From NCBI GenBank assembly GCA_016839345.1, contig JAEOUL010000280.1, forward strand, positions 1 through 7,938: a stretch of 7,938 nt of DNA, given 5' to 3'. The DNA is from Candidatus Thorarchaeota archaeon. Its GTDB lineage: Archaea > Asgardarchaeota > Thorarchaeia > Thorarchaeales > Thorarchaeaceae. Below, piece by piece: positions 6,533 to 7,938 of this stretch. The notes under the pieces were generated by a model, which saw nothing but the letters and a program-made list of their open reading frames with translations, ran no database searches and was not told the DNA's origin. The first letter of the stretch is position 1, and each line of letters opens with the position of its first letter. The position numbers were made by a program, and so were the translations under genes.

Positions 6533-7767
6533 GTGAGAAGATGACCCAAGAAAGAGCAGCTGAAGAGAAACCTTACAGACGTCTTGAAACACAGGCACTT
6601 CTGCAGCAGATAGCACTTCGACACGGACTAGAAGCCATGGACGCAAGTGAGAACGGCAACCTCGCATGGGTGACCTCAGGTTTCCCAGTAGAGATTCCTA
6701 TTGCCATGAATCTTGGTGTGGTCTATCCTGAACAGGCAGGGGCCATTATTGGAGCTCAGAAGATAGGACCCGAAGTTTCCAATATCGCTGAAGACCTTGG
6801 GTATTCACAGGAGCTGTGTTCCTATGCTCGTGTTAGTATTGGTTCAACGGAGAAGCCCGATGAGGTTCCAATGGGCTCGCTCCCAACACCTCAGATTCTC
6901 CTTGCGTGTAACAACATCTGTGGGACTGTTTTGAAGTGGTATGATGCGATCTCTGAGATGACAGGGGCTCCAGTCTTCCTCCTGGACACTCCTCCTATCG
7001 ATAAAGTACAGCTTCCCCACAATCAGCAATATGTACGTCAAGGAGCGGAGCGTCTGATTGAGTTTATTGGGTCGCACTTCAATCGAACGCTCGAGGAGGA
7101 TCGAATTCGTGAGGTGGCTGAGCTCTCAAGTAAAGCAACAAGACTCTGGATACGTGCTCTTGAGGCCTGCAAAACCAAACCGAGTCCTTTGAACTGTGCT
7201 GATAGATTCTTGACAATGGCTCCAGTAGTATCAAGTCGAGGGACTGAGCATTGTGCCGAGTTTTACGAAACCTTTGTTGCAGAGGTAGAGGATCGTGTTA
7301 AGAAGGGAATTGGTGCGATTCGAGATGAGAAGGTTCGGCTACTCTGGGACAACATTCCACCATGGCATACTCTGAGATTCTTCAACATACTGGCAAGCAG
7401 AGGAGTGGTCTTCCCTGCTGACACCTATACCCATGCATGGACAGGCAACATGGTGGCCCTAGATACATCATCACTTCTTGATCAGGTTGTTGATACTTAT
7501 TCTAAGGTTTATCTGAACATGGGACTTGATGCCAAAATCGATAAAATGTGTCAGCTCATCAAAGACTATGACCTTGATGGATTTGTCATGTTCTCCGTTC
7601 GATCATGCAAGCGATACTCACTCGGGCAGCTTGTTTCGAAGGAGATGGTCACTGAAAGAACAGGTGTGCCAGGAGTCATTATCGAGGGTGACATGGTAGA
7701 CTCTAGAGTCTATAATGCCGCACAGATTGAAACACGAGTGGACGCACTTCTTGAGATGTTAATGTAG
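6529..7767 (+). CDS. 2-hydroxyacyl-CoA dehydratase / benzoyl-CoA reductase family subunit, HgdA-like (BcrB/BadE-type position)
   Basis: Partner of the preceding subunit in the heterodimeric [4Fe-4S] enzyme. It is 412 residues from the GTG at 6529, or 408 from the ATG at 6541. The ATG has the better-spaced RBS, and the four extra residues carry no family signal. Order along the protein, numbered from the GTG, follows HgdA: VVYPEQAGAI (64-73), AEDLGYSQELCSYAR (87-101) with C97, CNNICGTVLKWYD (127-139) with C131, DTPPID (153-158), RSCKRYSLGQ (358-367) with C360, and PGVIIEGDMVDSR (381-393) leading into NAAQIETRV (396-404). C97, C131 and C360 are the likely cluster ligands. The long linker insertion seen between the first two cysteines of HgdA from the glutamate-fermentation enzyme is absent. 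The HgdB-like stop overlaps this gene's GTG (GTGA), and the activator ATPase follows 13 nt after this gene's stop. The substrate is unknown. Confidence 0.88.
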   Translation: MSEKMTQERAAEEKPYRRLETQALLQQIALRHGLEAMDASENGNLAWVTSGFPVEIPIAMNLGVVYPEQAGAIIGAQKIGPEVSNIAEDLGYSQELCSYARVSIGSTEKPDEVPMGSLPTPQILLACNNICGTVLKWYDAISEMTGAPVFLLDTPPIDKVQLPHNQQYVRQGAERLIEFIGSHFNRTLEEDRIREVAELSSKATRLWIRALEACKTKPSPLNCADRFLTMAPVVSSRGTEHCAEFYETFVAEVEDRVKKGIGAIRDEKVRLLWDNIPPWHTLRFFNILASRGVVFPADTYTHAWTGNMVALDTSSLLDQVVDTYSKVYLNMGLDAKIDKMCQLIKDYDLDGFVMFSVRSCKRYSLGQLVSKEMVTERTGVPGVIIEGDMVDSRVYNAAQIETRVDALLEMLM

Positions 7768-7780
7768 GGAGAGAATATCT

Positions 7781-7938
7781 GTGGACATGGGTGTCGGAAT
7801 TGATGTTGGGTCAACTACGACCAAGGGCGTATTACTAGATAGTTCTGGTATGGTTGTGGCCAAGTCACTGATGCTCACCGGTGCTTCAGCAGTTCAATCA
7901 GTGGAAAAGACGCTTCAAAGCATCTCAACTTCTTCAAA
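7781..7938 (+). CDS. Activator ATPase of the BadF/BadG/BcrA/BcrD/HgdC family, N-terminal part only
   Basis: The frame is open to the window edge and encodes 52 complete residues. The N-terminal GVGIDVGSTTTKGVLLDSSG is the phosphate-1 motif of the ASKHA ATPase fold as found in these activators. Known activators are homodimers (HgdC type) or heterodimers (BcrA/BcrD type). They bridge a [4Fe-4S] cluster and use ATP hydrolysis to push an electron from ferredoxin into the dehydratase or reductase. The cluster cysteines lie further along and are outside the window. The start is probably GTG at 7781: GGGAGAG (7767-7773) precedes it by 7 nt. The ATG at 7787, with 13-nt spacing, is the alternative. 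GSTTTK matches the form I recall for benzoyl-CoA-reductase ATPases, against GSTASK in HgdC, but this short stretch cannot decide the subfamily. The gene continues past the end of the window. Confidence 0.85.
   Translation, partial: MDMGVGIDVGSTTTKGVLLDSSGMVVAKSLMLTGASAVQSVEKTLQSISTSS

Overview
The window looks archaeal, with moderate GC. The gene types fit an anaerobic, metabolically broad archaeon: AMP-forming acyl-CoA ligases, a 2-hydroxyacyl-CoA dehydratase/benzoyl-CoA reductase-type enzyme, a DUF998-like membrane protein, and a secreted-then-anchored protein with a cytosolic zinc ribbon. Purine-rich Shine-Dalgarno sites precede every start that can be checked, and TTG and GTG starts are used as well as ATG. 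An Asgard lineage such as Thorarchaeia is my guess from overall style. It is not demonstrated: there is no rRNA or taxonomic marker here.

Layout. (1) 2-775, + strand: a single-pass envelope protein with signal peptide, beta-rich ectodomain, one membrane helix and a cytosolic zinc ribbon. (2) It converges on a minus-strand unit made of an acyl-CoA synthetase (1453-3201, called ACS1 here) followed one base later by a six-helix DUF998-like membrane protein (816-1451). A GC-rich hairpin lies between the convergent stops. (3) A second, closely related acyl-CoA synthetase (3364-5103, ACS2), also on the minus strand, has its own terminator hairpin, so the two ligases are tandem paralogues in separate transcription units. 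(4) A 226-bp divergent intergenic region separates ACS2 from a plus-strand operon: an HgdB-like subunit (5330-6532), an HgdA-like subunit (6529 or 6541-7767), and the start of a BadF/BcrA/HgdC-type ASKHA activator ATPase (7781 to the window edge, truncated).

How they may work together. The ligases make acyl-CoA thioesters at the cost of ATP to AMP. The HgdB/HgdA-like heterodimer carries the three-cysteine sets expected for [4Fe-4S] clusters. With the ATP-driven activator it would catalyse either radical dehydration of a 2-hydroxyacyl-CoA or a Birch-type reduction of an aromatic acyl-CoA. Two features resemble class I benzoyl-CoA reductase operons (subunits, then ATPases) more than the known amino-acid dehydratase operons (activator first, CoA-transferase partner): the gene order and the presence of ligases rather than a CoA-transferase. 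The true substrate cannot be read from this window.

No tRNA, rRNA, CRISPR array, insertion sequence or integrase was seen. Regulatory candidates are inverted repeats next to TATA-like sequences upstream of both ligase genes.
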